Origin: Symsagittifera roscoffensis
Taxonomy: Eukaryota; Xenacoelomorpha; Acoela; Convolutidae
Assembly (NCBI RefSeq): GCF_963678635.1
Contig: NC_087071.1
Location: 28,119,325 to 28,183,324, forward strand
Length of the DNA stretch: 64,000 nt
Direction of reading: 5' to 3'
Positions 52,066 to 61,310 of the stretch are shown one piece after another. Numbering within the stretch: position 1 is the stretch's first letter; the number at the start of each line of letters is the position of its first letter. The notes beneath the pieces were generated by a model. It did no database searches. It saw only the letters and a list, made by a program, of their open reading frames with translations, and was not told where the DNA came from. The position numbers were made by a program, and so were the translations under genes.

Positions 52066-54906
52066 CAATCAAAGTTATGCCTTATCAACGCACAAAGTCT
52101 CTTGAGCATAAATCAGCGTCTGAAGTTAATCAATTTTCTTTCTTTACATTCTCCTGATATCGTGTTCATTACTGAAACATGGCTTAAACCAGAAGTTACT
52201 GATCCCGAAATTTTTCCTATGAATTCTCCCTATTCGGTTATTGCTCGAAAAGACCGCACTTCTGGAGAACACGGAGGTGTTCTCATTGCTACAAAAAGGA
52301 GTTTTGCTCTAAATTATTCAACTCTATCATACGATGCAGATTACTGCATCGGACTTTCAATATATTCGGGTGCAGTTAATCATATTTTCCTCCTTATTTA
52401 CAACCCCCCCGCTTCGTCGCAGTTTCGGATACCTGCCAAAATGCTTACTGATTCAATACGTTATTTTAACTCCAAATTGATTAATGGTTCTAGTTCGTAC
52501 ACAATCTTAGGTGACCTAAATCTGCCGGATATCTGTTGGGCATCTTCTGATGGTGGCTGTGATTACTCGAAACTGTTCCTAGAGGTTATTGAGGATCATA
52601 GCTTAATGCCCCTTATATATGAACCCACACATCGCTCAGGCAACACTCTTGATATCATTTTAACTTCGCACACAGAATTGTTCACTGCATTTGTAAATGA
52701 AGTGCTTTACTCAGACCATTTTCCTTTATTTGCTTTTTTTACCATTCCTGAAGCAGCGCCTACTGTGAGTGGGAATTTTATGAAAACCTCTCTATCTAAA
52801 TCATCTTTTTCTCATTCGATCTTCAATACTAACATCAGCCCTTGCTTTACCAAACTCATTGTGGAACAAAACTCATGTTATTCCATATCCACCACTAATG
52901 ATTATGTAGATAGCTGGTACGCTCAGATCAATCATGCAATTCTTTCATCATGCGCTCAGAAAACTAAAAGACGCCAGCAACTTCCCTATTATTATTCGTC
53001 GCATACAGTTCATTTACTGAATAAGCATCATTCCATATCTAAACGGACAGCCAACACAAATCATTTAGCTTCGATCCAACAAGACCTTAACAATTCAATC
53101 GAATTGGATAAAACTTGTCTCCTTGAATCTTTAAGACCAAATTCTACCCGTGATTGCTTTAAATACCTTCGATCTTTTACCAGAAGGAAACTACCAAACC
53201 AAATGCACTGGATGAATAGAAAAGCATCCACTTCTATTGAAATAGCCATTCTTTTGAACGATTACTTCTGTTCAGTGTTTCTAGAAAAGCATGAAATTCA
53301 AATCTTACAACCCGAAAAACCCACCATTTTTCTATCCGATCTCCATGTCAACCTTAAAAAGGTCGAGAAAGCTCTCAAATTTGCTAAAACTTCTTGTATT
53401 ACCAACGACCGCCTCCCAACCTTTATTCTTAACTACTGCAGTGAATTAATATCTCCTCTAGTCGTGCAGCTCTTTGTCAAGGTTTTGGAAACTAAAACGT
53501 GGCCAGAACTTTGGAAATGTGCGTTTATTACGCCAGTTCTTAAATCTAGTAATCCCGAAAATGTTGAAAATTATCGCCCGATTAGCATATTGCCTCAATT
53601 ATCGATTGTTCTGGAGAGAATGATCTTCGATTTCATTTATCCTAAAATTCGGGCTAAAGTTACACCTGCTCAACATGGTTTTATGACCAAGCGATCGACT
53701 GTTACTCAGCTTCTTGAATACCTAGATCAGATTTATAACGACGTCGAGGCAAAAAGCGAATGTCTTTCTGTGTACTTCGATTTTCGCAAGGCTTTTGATC
53801 AAGTTCCTCATCATATACTTATTTTGAAACTTGGTAATTTAGGCTTTGACGTTAGCTTTCTTGAACTTTTTGCTTCCTATCTCACAAACCGCACGCAAAA
53901 TGTCTTAATTAACAATGAAGCATCTCCAAAAGGCCATGTAACAAGTGGTGTTCCGCAAGGAAGTGTACTCGGCCCTTTACTATTTATACTCTTCATTAAT
54001 GACATGCCAGCTGTCTTGAAAACCTCTAAATGTTTTCTGTTTGCTGATGACAGCAAACTCTATTCAAAATATGACCTTTCCTTAGTTCAAATAGACATTG
54101 ATCTATTTATCAATTGGACGCTTGAAAACGAAATGACATTTAATTCTGATAAATGCAAAGTTATTTGTTTTAACTCAACTTCCCCCAAATCTACACTTTG
54201 CCTTAATGATTACCCAATTCCGTCAGTTTCATCTATCAAAGATCTCGGAGTAACGATATCTAGTGATTTAAAGTGGGACATCCACATTAAAACCAAACTG
54301 GTTGCAGTTAACAAAGCTTTCCATTTCTTGAAACGTTCAATCCCTTATGGAGTATCCATGAGAACCAAATTCAAATATTACCAGCTATGTATTGTGAGTA
54401 TTTTATTATACGGTAGTCAGGTCTGGTTTCCATCTTTAACATATCGCCGCAAACTAGAATTATTTAACAGAAAATGTTTGAAATGGGTAACGGGAGTCAA
54501 CGACTATACAGAACAACTTAGAAAAACGAATTCCTTGCCAATTTCCTTCACTATAGCTTTACATGATATGTGTTTTCTTAATCGAGTCCTGACTGATCAA
54601 TTTGATTTCAACCTTTACAGATACATAAATTTTACCTTTGCAGCCAAAGACCTTCGCAATAGCTCACGCCCTAAGCTTTCAACAACCCAGAATTGTCGAC
54701 TCTTCTTTACAGAGCAATTTTTCTTCTATCGCGTCTGTCGGTATGCCAACATGATTTCAGCAAACAACATAGCCGACATTTTCTCATCGCCTGAAATTTT
54801 CAAAGCAAAATTGAAAATCTATCTGAAAAATAGAATTGATATGTTCAACTTAAACAACTCTTGTTCAATGCTACTTTGTTGCCATTGCATAAATTGCCGT
54901 TCGTGA
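52063..54906 (+). CDS. LINE ORF2: endonuclease and reverse transcriptase, no upstream ATG
   Basis: About 947 codons open in the same frame as ORF1 from the codon after its TGA. The endonuclease begins at once (CLINAQSLLSINQRLK), then ETWLKPE, GDLNLPDICW and SDHFPLF. Reverse transcriptase motifs: [56 protein letters not shown] and LGVTISSDLKW. A C-terminal region ends with CCHCINC-like cysteines. The first in-frame ATG (52222, in FPMNSP) would remove the first 53 codons of the endonuclease. Initiation at a TTG (52102) or readthrough of the ORF1 stop are the options. No inactivating change is seen. Confidence 0.93.
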   Translation, partial: LQSKLCLINAQSLLSINQRLKLINFLSLHSPDIVFITETWLKPEVTDPEIFPMNSPYSVIARKDRTSGEHGGVLIATKRSFALNYSTLSYDADYCIGLSIYSGAVNHIFLLIYNPPASSQFRIPAKMLTDSIRYFNSKLINGSSSYTILGDLNLPDICWASSDGGCDYSKLFLEVIEDHSLMPLIYEPTHRSGNTLDIILTSHTELFTAFVNEVLYSDHFPLFAFFTIPEAAPTVSGNFMKTSLSKSSFSHSIFNTNISPCFTKLIVEQNSCYSISTTNDYVDSWYAQINHAILSSCAQKTKRRQQLPYYYSSHTVHLLNKHHSISKRTANTNHLASIQQDLNNSIELDKTCLLESLRPNSTRDCFKYLRSFTRRKLPNQMHWMNRKASTSIEIAILLNDYFCSVFLEKHEIQILQPEKPTIFLSDLHVNLKKVEKALKFAKTSCITNDRLPTFILNYCSELISPLVVQLFVKVLETKTWPELWKCAFITPVLKSSNPENVENYRPISILPQLSIVLERMIFDFIYPKIRAKVTPAQHGFMTKRSTVTQLLEYLDQIYNDVEAKSECLSVYFDFRKAFDQVPHHILILKLGNLGFDVSFLELFASYLTNRTQNVLINNEASPKGHVTSGVPQGSVLGPLLFILFINDMPAVLKTSKCFLFADDSKLYSKYDLSLVQIDIDLFINWTLENEMTFNSDKCKVICFNSTSPKSTLCLNDYPIPSVSSIKDLGVTISSDLKWDIHIKTKLVAVNKAFHFLKRSIPYGVSMRTKFKYYQLCIVSILLYGSQVWFPSLTYRRKLELFNRKCLKWVTGVNDYTEQLRKTNSLPISFTIALHDMCFLNRVLTDQFDFNLYRYINFTFAAKDLRNSSRPKLSTTQNCRLFFTEQFFFYRVCRYANMISANNIADIFSSPEIFKAKLKIYLKNRIDMFNLNNSCSMLLCCHCINCRS

Positions 54907-54994
54907 TGTCTTGTGTACATAATCATACCATTTCTTTTGTTTGATGCCTTTATATTTTAAAGGGAATAAATTCTTTTAGTAGTAGTAGTAGTAG

Positions 54995-55063
54995 TTAGAC
55001 AACCGCGTATTCAGACTGGTCAGTATTTAGAAAAATACTGTTTCAACCATTCAGAAACGAGAC
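54995..55063. repeat. Inverted repeat arm, partner at 60235-60300
   Basis: TTAGACAACCGCGTATTCA and the following TCAGTATTTAnA, AATACTGT and CCATTCAGAAnCGAG blocks match the reverse complement of 60235-60300. Right of it, 55085-55200 matches 60325-60430 in direct orientation (GGTTACAGT, AGGAGTCCCTTCATCAC). Confidence 0.7.
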
Positions 55064-55084
55064 AAAGAAGAAATTAAGAAACAA

Positions 55085-55200
55085 TTATGGTCAAACGTAT
55101 CATAGTAACCGAGGTTACAGTCAGGAGTCCCTTCATCACGTATTCCAGTCAAAATCCTTGGAATTTTCTAGATATGGAAGTGATAATGATAAAAGAAGAT
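55085..55200 (+). repeat. Direct repeat, partner at 60325-60430
   Basis: GAGGTTACAGTCAGGAGTCC continues through CCTTCATCAC and GTCAAAAT to ATATGGAAG in both copies, with scattered differences. The pair brackets about 5 kb of transposon remnants. Confidence 0.7.
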
Positions 55201-55224
55201 GACAAGTGTTTAAGTCCTTTTCAA

Positions 55225-55980
55225 TTAAAATCGATACGTGTTACGTTTCTTCAATAAGAACACGCAACTCGACACGAAATAATAAAATATACAAGTGTTA
55301 CAAATAATGTGACATTCGACATTCGGCGTTGCATAAGTATGCTCGGTCTGTTGCAAGTTTTCAATATTGTCATCAATTTCTTTCGCCAACCGCTTGTATA
55401 AATTACCGCGTTTGTTAAACGCCTGGACAACTGCGTTTTTGGAACCACACCATTTGTCAAGTAGTTGTAACATGTCATCACGGACCATCTCCAAACCACT
55501 TTCACGTTCGACAAATGTTCGCACATATTCGACGGTCTTGAGATAGAAGTCAAAGTCCTTCGGTATTTCTTTCTTTTGCAGCTCTAGTGTTACTTCGTAA
55601 AATGGTTTCAACACCTTAACTAAACAGTCTAAATGTTGCCAAACAAAACGTCGTTCGTGGTAAAACTTTTCCACTGACCCGCGAAGTTTGAGAAAACGTT
55701 CTAGCATCAAATAAGTGGAGTTCCATCGTGTTTCGTTGTCAAGGACAACATCTAGTTCTGATTTCTGGAACTGTTTTTGCATAAACATGAAGGTTGCATT
55801 ATTGTTGGGTGTGCGGATGTCTTTTACAGCTTGTCGTATTTCATTCACAAAATTGGAAAAATCAAACGGTTCGATGCTACGGGTATTCAATGTGTCAAAG
55901 TCTTCATCGGCCTTGTCGGTGTCGTTCTCGTTGTTGCTATCTTGTGAAACCGCACAGAAACTTGTCTTTCAACTTTGGAT
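55225..55980 (-). pseudogene. hAT-family transposase fragment
   Basis: An open frame of 221 codons (55890-55225) contains DVVLDNETRWNSTYLMLERF, the D-x-x-T-R-W-N-S-T-x-x-M-L-x-R block of hAT transposases, followed by a helical region. The catalytic N-terminal part, BED finger and C-terminal dimerisation domain are missing. Upstream frames up to about 56040 contain weakly related but stopped sequence (EEWRIFETKNPK). Truncated and probably inactive. Confidence 0.8.
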
Positions 55981-56155
55981 TTTTGGTTTCAAATATCCGC
56001 CACTCTTCCTTCATCGTACAATGCAATCGCGTTCAGAAATGAAATAGAAATAAAAATTAAAAAAGTAAAAAACCTCAAACAAAAGAAAAATTGGGAAAGT
56101 TTTTGTCGAAACCGAAAACAGCAAACAAAAGTCGGGTTTTAGAAATCCGACATAA

Positions 56156-56285
56156 TTGAATACCCGAACCCGAACCCGAACCCGAAAATTTGTTGAACCC
56201 GAAACCCGACCCGAAACCCGAAATTTGTCTCAAAACCCGAAAACCCGACCCGATACCCAAAAACCCGAACCCGAACCCGAAATGC
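56156..56285. repeat. CCCGAA/TTCGGG simple repeat
   Basis: (CCCGAA)n with interruptions, from 56160 to 56283. Open frames through it on both strands are a by-product of the 6-bp period and are not genes. The unit resembles, but is not, the animal telomere repeat TTAGGG. Confidence 0.9.
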
Positions 56286-56599
56286 CTGGACACAACAACA
56301 TTAGTTACGATAGCGATAACGACGAAAATTGTGATTGGAAAACAACAACAAAAAAACAGAAGTAACAGAGACCGCTCCGAGTTGCAACTATTGTGTCGCT
56401 ACAATAGTTGCAAGGCCGTTGCGAACAACGGTGAAGGGTGGAAGACACCCTTCTGGAAGGAGAAGAAGAGTCTTATTTCCCTGGATTCAAGAATCCAGAG
56501 GGGTCTCGGGATTTGGACTGAAATTGTTTTACATAAATTTTTAGCTTCCCTATTATGTCCTGAATTGAATTTCATTAACATCTGAATTCATTTTGCTAG

Positions 56600-56990
56600 G
56601 ATGGGAAGCTAGGAGTTGGGGGAAAGGGTTGATCCATCTTCGATGGAGATGATTTTTTTTATCTACTGAGCAAAAACAATAATAATTCAATAAATAGTAG
56701 TAGCCCTGTTTTTAGAAGTGACCTCGTGGTCTGGGGATACTGAGACCCAGCCATGAGCTCACTATTTCTGCATGTAATCTAGTTAATTTGAGTGTTTTGA
56801 CCGAAGTCGAAAGCATTAACGTTTTTGTCGACCCGATGTTAGAAAGACCACCAAAAGAACTGGCTTGGTAGAGACGGTGAAAAGCATGTAGAGCTCTGTT
56901 TAGACGTTAGCCAGTCGTCTTAGAACCTATTTTTATTTTCCGTCGATATGTATCTTCCGGGCGAATGTTACATAAAAAATTTCGTCGAAA
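56600..56990 (+). repeat. Repeat segment, inverted copy at 60940-61300
   Basis: GGGTTGATCCATC, TATCTACTGA, GGGGATACTGA, AGCCATGAGCTCACTATTT, GGTAGAGACGGT and GGGCGAATGTTACA occur here in the order seen on the minus strand at 61300-60940. There, the same strand runs on into the C-terminal domain of the 57-59 kb element, so this is probably an upstream part of a second, opposite copy of that family. Confidence 0.65.
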
Positions 56991-57123
56991 GTTATTTTGC
57001 TATTTATTGTTCCGAGTACGCAAGCGGCGTTCGCAATCTGTATTGCCAGGGAGATTCTCTGTTTTAAAAAGCTGCCTGCTCTGGGTTCCTCAGTACATAT
57101 GATTAGGTTCTTACAAAGCTTGC

Positions 57124-57543
57124 TCAAAAAAATTCTGTGCTGGGGCCGGCCGCGCCCTGAATTTCAAAATCTAGCGGTTGAAAAAGATATCCATCATTTA
57201 CAAGAACTTTATACTTGTCAATTTTTTGCTCTTCCGCTTCAGCGGCAGCCGTACCAGGGTTACAAACAGACCCGGCAATAATTCTACAAGGAGCTAAGGA
57301 GTCTACTACCGTTACATCCCACAAAAGCTGCTTACCAACAGCCCATGGAACGAGCGTCAAACCGTCTGGTCGCTTCTGATCGGTCCTGTAGAGGTGTCGT
57401 GGTTCTAAAACAGACGGAATATGAGTAGATGATAAAATCTGCTTTATAAGGGCATTCAGATTTGAATGCCTAGAGAATCTCCCTGCACTTTTGAGGCAAG
57501 AAAGACCATGCCAACCATCCTCGGTAACGTCTTTGCCGCACAC
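57124..57543 (-). pseudogene. C-terminal endonuclease-like domain of the same element
   Basis: CVCGKDVTEDGWHGLSC (just inside and upstream of the ORF) gives a Cys/His cluster. SAGRFSRHSNLNALI, VLEPRHLYRTDQKRPDGLTL and LLWDVTVVDS follow. RPDG plus WDVT with spaced charged residues is compatible with the PD-(D/E)XK nuclease fold; the fold assignment is inferred. It ends in a Glu/Lys-rich helix and KYKVLVNDGYLFQPLDFE. Confidence 0.7.
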
Positions 57544-58618
57544 GCATTTATGCCGTTCGCATATTTTTGAGCCTAATCAAAGTTCTATCGCAAATCTGAG
57601 TTGTTGGTTCGACAGTTTTAACCTTAAATTTTTGCACGGGATGAGGTTCAACCACTGGGAGCCAAATCAATCTTGGAACGCGTTGAATCTTTTTACGTCC
57701 GTTGGTTAAAGTCGTAAAATCAAGTCTGCATATTCGCTGTCAAAAATTGGCTCCGTCCAATTTTCCGGAGACATTTCAATTTTTCAAAGTTCAAACCACC
57801 GTTTAAGCGCATCATCATAGGTTCCATCCACATGCTCCAAACCAAAGATTTCGCTCAAGGCATCTTTTGCTCCTACTGCTGAGGCTAAGAAAGCGGGTAA
57901 AGCGAAAAGACGAGCGGAAGAAACGCCCGAGCCACCTTTGGCTGTTGGGAGAACTGCTTGTAAAAACTGGTTATCATCCATTTTCACGTTAGTGACATTG
58001 CTTAACGAATTTCTTAGTAATTTATCGTAGCGTTCCAAAAAAATCATTTTGCAACAAACAAGGGCTCGTACGCAAAAAATATAGGAGTTTTGGCATGCTA
58101 AAGCAATTTTTCAGGAGGTAAAAACCATAATGGGCGTCTAGTTTGTCAATGACATCCGAGATTTTTTCAAGCTCTTTAATTTTTTCGTCGAGTAATTCTT
58201 TTCGGCAAAGTTCGCCGATTGGAGATCCTAAAATGAGGAGTTCTTCTTTTGTTTTTATTTTTATTTTGGGGCATATTTTCAAAATTGTGTTAAATAGAAT
58301 ATACTGTGTACGTACTAGTAGTCGGTCCCAAAAAATAAAGTTCGCACTTCTCAGAGTTCAAGCTCAGGCCGTAAATTTGTTCCGATTTCAGAATGTTTTT
58401 AAGGTGGTGGAGTACTACCTTATAGTCGTCGGCTAAATTCCCATCATCTAAATACCAGATGTTAATTTTCGACTCCAACTGTTTGAATAGTGTATGCATT
58501 GTTTCTGCAAAAGGGGTGGTGCTTCAGGATCACCTTGCTGAGTTCCGTCTTCTGACATTATGACGGAGCTTCCGTAAAAAAGGTTACTAGGTTTACCATA
58601 CGCGCACTGGGTATAATT

Positions 58619-59161
58619 TTACAATTCGGGGCGATTTGAATAAACATGATTCAGCATTGTTTCTCTGTTTAGAGAGATTAAGGCATTCTTAAAATCTAGT
58701 TTTAAGAGAACAGTGCTTTTTGGATTGTCGTCGCGTTCAATTAGGTTTCGAAACGAGTGCGCAGCTATGTCTGCTCCTCGTTTGGTACCGCAACCTACCT
58801 GTACGTTTCCGAAAAAATTTTGTCGCTCGGAGAGGACTTTGCTTCCAGCGCATTTAGACGCAATACGTCTCAACGTGTTGCCTATGGCAATCGGTCTCAA
58901 CCCTCCGTCTATATTTATGAGGGCGATAAGCTTTGCGCCAAAAAAGAAAGGTCTTAGTGGTTCGGGTATTTTGCCATCTCCAATGAGGTTTATCAGCTTA
59001 GTAAGCGATTTCAAAAAATTAAGTCCTGCACTGCCATTCAACTTACTAGCAAGATCTTTAAAAATATGAGGAACTATTTTATCAGGACCTGCTGTTGATC
59101 CGTTCGGGAAGGACATTATCGCTTTGTATAGGTCGAAATCGGTTACGAAAAAACGATCCAA
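58619..59161 (-). pseudogene. Reverse transcriptase fingers and palm, partial
   Basis: Contains GSTAGPDKIVPHIFKDL, RPIAIGNTLRRIASK and LLKLDFKNAL (motif A-like, with Asp). The frame closes at 58619 and continues displaced at 58499 with the YLDDG catalytic motif. Confidence 0.8.
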
Positions 59162-59699
59162 CTTTTCTGGATTTAGAGCTGCAAATTTGCTCGCTGAGGC
59201 TGCTTAGACAACAATTTTTGATATTTATCAGTTGAAAAAGGAGCAATTTTGTCATCCGAAGCAGCAAGCCTTATTCCTCCCTTTACATTTCCTTCATCGA
59301 GCTTAGTACTTATTAACTTTATTCTCTGCTCGAGGTCACTCAGAGGCGGGCTTGAAACTTGGGGATGGGGTTTTGGAAGTGACACGTCATTTGCTCGAAT
59401 TTTTTTATTTATCAAAGAGCTCATGCTTGTGGTCTGTCTGCGTCCACTTCTTTTCGGTTGCTCCAAAAAAAACAAGAACGACGTTAAAAAAATTAGCCAT
59501 TTTCTAACATCTTCTACATTGTAGACGATGTCATTTATTTTGTCCGACAGACTTTCCGCCAAGAGAACACGCGAGTCTTTTGGTACTCTCTTGAGTACTC
59601 GGACATTTGAGATGGCTGTATTAACAAAATTGTCTAGCACTAAATCATTACCTATTGTTACTTTTTTAAAGGACAATGAAACCATTGGGTTTTCTTAGA

Positions 59700-60000
59700 G
59701 TCGCTAAGAGGAATATTTACACAACTGATATGATACCAACTAGAACAACAATCATATCTAATCCAATTTATCAGTCCTGAAGGTTTTAAGCAATCTTTGC
59801 TTGTACACTCTTTGTTGTTTTTCCTCATCTTGACGCAGCATAAAGGTTAAAAAAAGGATTTTGACTGGATTTTAGGGGACTGAAATAACCCATGATAAGC
59901 GGTTAGTGGGAATTTTACAAATCAACAAATAAAAAAAATAAAAGACGATTAAATTAATTTAAATTTTAAAATTGAATTATTAAAATCAAAAACAAGGAAC
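59700..60000. other. Spacer, nothing recognised
   Basis: AT-rich sequence upstream (minus sense) of the reverse transcriptase element. It may be its 5' UTR. Confidence 0.35.
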
Positions 60001-60008
60001 CATCTCAC

Positions 60009-60102
60009 CCGAGCTCAGTAGGTCCAACGGCGCACCATCAGTCTCCTCAAGCCAGTTCCAGTTTCCCAACTCCCCACAGAAAGCCACTTGACAGACATGT
60101 CT
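60009..60102 (-). other. Exon-like GC-rich segment with splice-like borders
   Basis: On the minus strand, TTTTAG precedes 60102 and GTGAGA follows 60009. The frame between is open (VAFCGELGNWNWLEETDGAP). GC content is far above the surroundings. It may be a stray exon, a SINE part or chance; no neighbour exon was found. Confidence 0.2.
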
Positions 60103-60158
60103 CTAAAATCCCTCAGAGGGCGCTCCACAAACAGGCACAAACATCAAACATAACAAAT

Positions 60159-60191
60159 CTATTTAATAAGTTTATCACAACAATTAGGCTA
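60159..60191 (-). repeat. 33-bp exact inverted copy of the PHD-LINE 5' end
   Basis: The reverse complement of this stretch equals 51231-51263. The match ends sharply on both sides. It may be a 5' fragment of another copy of that LINE. Confidence 0.75.
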
Positions 60192-60234
60192 AAAGCCTAA
60201 TTAATTATTTATTTTGCATTGTTTATGTCTTTTC

Positions 60235-60300
60235 TCGATTCTGATTGGTTCATACAGTATCTGTATAAATACTGACGAGTATGAATACGCGGCTGTCTAA
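60235..60300 (-). repeat. Inverted repeat arm, partner at 54995-55063
   Basis: See 54995-55063. The reverse strand reads TTAGACAGCCGCGTATTCAT and continues with the same blocks. Confidence 0.7.
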
Positions 60301-60324
60301 ATACTGGATGCACTCCGTCGAAAG

Positions 60325-60430
60325 TATAGCAATCGAGGTTACAGTAAGGAGTCCCTTCATCACATTATCAAGTCAAAATTCTCGGAATTTTCGTGATATG
60401 GAAGGGTAAAGTATATTGTGGATAAAAGAA
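60325..60430 (+). repeat. Direct repeat, partner at 55085-55200
   Basis: AGCAATCGAGGTTACAGTAA and AGGAGTCCCTTCATCAC match the other copy, followed by GTCAAAAT and ATATGGAAG. Confidence 0.7.
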
Positions 60431-60574
60431 AAGAGAGCCAGATGGTTGGGAATCAAGCCAATCAAATTGAGAAAACTAACACCTGCACAGATAAACCGGA
60501 GTTGATATTGACTCCAAAAGACTGACCTGATATGAGGCTACGGGTCTATCATATAATTATATAAAGCTGCGCTT

Positions 60575-61310
60575 TTGTTCCCTTGGCTCTTTAAAAAAAA
60601 TCTTCTGCTGCCGTTCCGGGGTACAAACCAAACCTGCCCTTTTTCTACCAGGGACTACGTAATCAACTACCATTATATCCCACAGGAGCTGCCTACCAAC
60701 AGCCCATGGGACGAGCGACAAACAGTCTGGTCGCTTCTGATCTGTGCTGTGGAGGTGTCGTGGCTCTCAAACAGAAGGAATGTGAGAGAAGGTGAGACTT
60801 TGTTTTATAAGGGCATTCAAGTTTAAATGCCTGGGGAATCTCCGCGCAGTTTTGATTGAAGATAGGCCATGCCATCCATCTTTGGTTACATCTTTTCCGC
60901 AAACGCATCTCTGTTTTTTGCAAAGTTTCGAATGTAGGCGGAGTCTGTAACATTCGCCCGCAAGTAAAAACCGACGGAAAATTAAGCTAGGTCCTGACAC
61001 GACTGGCTCGCGTCTAAACACAGCTTCTTATGCTTTTAACCGTCTCTACCAAAGCCAGTTCCGTATGTGGTCCATTAACATCGGATTCACACGGTCGTTA
61101 CTATTTGAGAAAGCTTAACTTAGTTACATGCAAAAATAGTGAGCTCATGGCTGGGTTTCAGTATCCCCAGAACTCGTGGTCAATCTTAAAAACAGGGCTT
61201 CTACTTAATAACATATTACGATTGTTTTTGTTCAGTAGATAAGAGTCATCAAGTCCATCGGAGATGGATCAACCCTTTCCCTCAACTCCTATCTTCTCAT
61301 TATCTGAAAA
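60575..61310 (-). mobile_element. Truncated second copy of the RT/PD-(D/E)XK-like element
   Basis: Minus-strand frames at 61021-60693 encode the C-terminal domain again (RCVCGKDVTKDGWHGL, FPRHLNLNALIKQSL), and the plus-strand mirror shows the KRPDCLS-like and DIMVVD-like blocks in shifted frames. Upstream on the minus strand (61300-60940) lies sequence matching 56600-56990. Broken by frame changes and truncated at about 60590. Confidence 0.7.

Larger units (their letters stand above)
51231..54994 (+). mobile_element. Non-LTR retrotransposon with both ORFs open (PHD-finger ORF1 plus EN-RT ORF2)
   Basis: About 3.76 kb. The start is set at TAGCCTAATTG because a 33-bp block beginning there recurs elsewhere. 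Both ORFs are open: ORF1 51277-52062 and ORF2 52063-54906. A short 3' UTR ends in AATAAA-like AGGGAATAAATTC and a (TAG)6 tail (54977-54994). PHD-type zinc fingers in ORF1 and simple-repeat tails are known in the CR1/L2/Rex group. It is head to head with the HAUS8-like gene, about 120 bp from that gene's acceptor. No clear target duplication was found: TCAGTATTTAG occurs at both flanks, but 24 bp away from the tail. Confidence 0.9.
57124..59685 (-). mobile_element. Degenerate reverse transcriptase element with C-terminal PD-(D/E)XK-like domain
   Basis: The minus-strand pieces, 5' to 3', are 59685-59173 (unassigned), 59161-58619 (RT palm), 58499-58290 (YLDDG), 58282-57784 (thumb) and 57543-57124 (C-terminal domain). 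Motifs: TAGPDKIVPHIFKDL, GGLRPIAIGNTLRRIASK, VLLKLDFKNAL and WYLDDGN. Frames differ and stops intervene, so it is dead. The clade is uncertain. The order RT then Cys/His-bearing restriction-like endonuclease would fit early-branching non-LTR retrotransposons. Confidence 0.8.

Noticed and set aside
56156-56585. ORFs of 69-131 codons over the CCCGAA repeat
   Set aside because: Six-base periodic sequence keeps frames open; the peptides are PKPDPKPE-like repeats with no other support.
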